64,000 bases of DNA, from assembly GCF_037893015.1 (NCBI RefSeq), contig NC_133661.1:190069838-190133837 (forward strand). Direction: 5' to 3'. Each line of letters begins with the position of its first letter. Position 1 is the first letter of the stretch. Shown here piece by piece: positions 62,990-64,000 of this stretch. Source of the stretch: Macrotis lagotis (Eukaryota > Chordata > Mammalia > Peramelemorphia > Peramelidae). Made by a program: the position numbers and the translations under genes. Under the pieces are notes generated by a model. The model saw only the letters and a list, made by a program, of their open reading frames with translations. It ran no database searches and had not been told where the DNA came from.

Positions 62990-64000
62990 ACCGTGACTTT
63001 CTTGACATTTCCACTTTGCTCTTCTCAGTTCTAGAAAACTGCACTATATAATTCTTAACTCCTTTGCCTATCTTCTAATGAAATCTTCCTCCCTCCCACC
63101 CCTTCCAGTTTCTGAAATTTTTTTGTGATTTTGTTCCCAGGATCAAAATAGTCACAGAGTTCTACAGATAGTAACTCTATAATATTTCTATGTTCTTCCT
63201 CTCTTTTTCAGTCCCACCACCAAACTTTAATAACTGTCACCTGGACTATTACAAGAATTCCTGGTTATTATTTCTATATCCAGTTTCTCTCCCTATAATC
63301 CACCCTGCTGTTCAATTAATCTTCCTGAAACACAACTCTGATGTCACCTTTCTCATGAATAAATTTCAAAATCCCCCCTTTTTGGCCAAATGAAATCCAA
63401 ATTCCTTTAAAGGACATTCAAAACAGCCATAATTTCACTCATCTACCTTTCGACTTTTATCTATGATTTTCCCTTCACATACACTGTTTTCCATGTACAC
63501 AAATAAGATCATTATTCCCATTCCCAAAAATTGCTTCTTCACATACTGTTTCTCATACCTAGAATGTTCTACCTTCCACCTTAGCTCTCTTCATACACAT
63601 TCTTTCTCTTTGTGTTTCAACTCATTGTGACTTCTTCATCCTCTAAACCGATAATATTCCCTGATCAGAGCCACTGTCATTAGGCATAAACTACTGTTTA
63701 TTCTGCCCCCCCATTTAAATCCAATTTATTTGTATATCATGACATCACATTCCTGATGTCATGAATAAAGGAAATGATAATAAAGGAAAAATAGCATCCT
63801 TTCATTAGCTCTTGCTTTGCTGTCATAAATTATCATTTAACATCTCTCTAATGCCATTTGACTTTTAATGGTTTCCTGCTTTCCTTTTACAATTGCATTA
63901 TAAAGTCCTTGAAGGTCTGACAAAATATCCTCCTTTTTTGTATATACCACAATTATTTTTAATGTATACAGCACATAGTTTAAACCCATTAAGTTTTTGT
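62990..64000 (+). mobile_element. L2 LINE 3' half, running off the window
   Basis: CACCTGGACTATTACAAG, CATACCTAGAATGTTCTACC, GATTTTCCCTTCACATACAC, CCCTGATCAGAGCCACTG and TATAAAGTCCTTGAAGG with AGCACATAGTTTAAACCC match the L2 C-terminal and 3' UTR text in order. No open frame remains. Confidence 0.7.

Noticed and set aside
1-64000. A new multi-gene system
   Set aside because: Apart from four OR loci and mobile-element remains, no set of linked unknown genes is visible.

Overview
The window looks like a chromosome segment from a marsupial, with no bacterial, viral or organellar gene. It is AT-rich. It is packed with SINEs of the marsupial tRNA-derived type (head GGGGCAGCTAGGTGGCACAG, tail ending in CCATTGCCTTGCAAAA), with MAR1-like CORE-SINEs ending in CAACAACA, and with MIR/THER1, L2, L3/CR1, L1 and HAL1-like LINE remains. 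The dominant young SINE suggests an Australian marsupial, possibly a dasyurid. That is an inference from memory of SINE subfamilies and could be wrong. The only host genes I can support are four olfactory-receptor (OR) loci of the OR4F type.

Layout. OR-A (2802-3740, +) and OR-C (40889-41848, -) are full-length intact single-exon receptors. OR-B (33015-33936, +) and OR-D (52774-53681, -) are pseudogenes, broken by small deletions, one insertion and a stop. The order is A> B> <C <D. By sequence A resembles D, and B resembles C, so the block reads as a mirror image. This suggests an inverted duplication of a two-gene unit. All four keep a 3' splice acceptor 29-33 bases before the ATG, so each coding exon was probably joined to an upstream non-coding exon that I cannot locate.

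Between OR-A and OR-B lie a near full-length but dead L1 (17496-24283) with a 15-bp target duplication, an antisense L1 ORF2 fragment (about 8720-10350), a lone antisense L1 5' end (about 4560-4893), L3/CR1 and L2 remains, and a probable solo LTR (31637-32324). Between OR-C and OR-D lie a clear solo LTR (43474-43865, minus strand) inserted inside a SINE, an ORF1-only HAL1-like element (about 45760-47115), an unidentified decayed stretch (about 47200-47990) and many SINEs. From OR-D to the right edge there are simple repeats, two L2 copies and one weak LTR candidate.

The receptors would act independently, each expressed monoallelically in olfactory neurons (general knowledge of the family). 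No operon, RNA gene, CRISPR array or new multi-gene system is visible. The most useful leads are the mirrored OR block with its conserved acceptor sites, the nested SINE/LTR insertion, and the unidentified decayed reading frame near 47.3 kb. All repeat family names come from recalled consensus sequences, not from a database search, and ends given as 'about' may be off by tens of bases.
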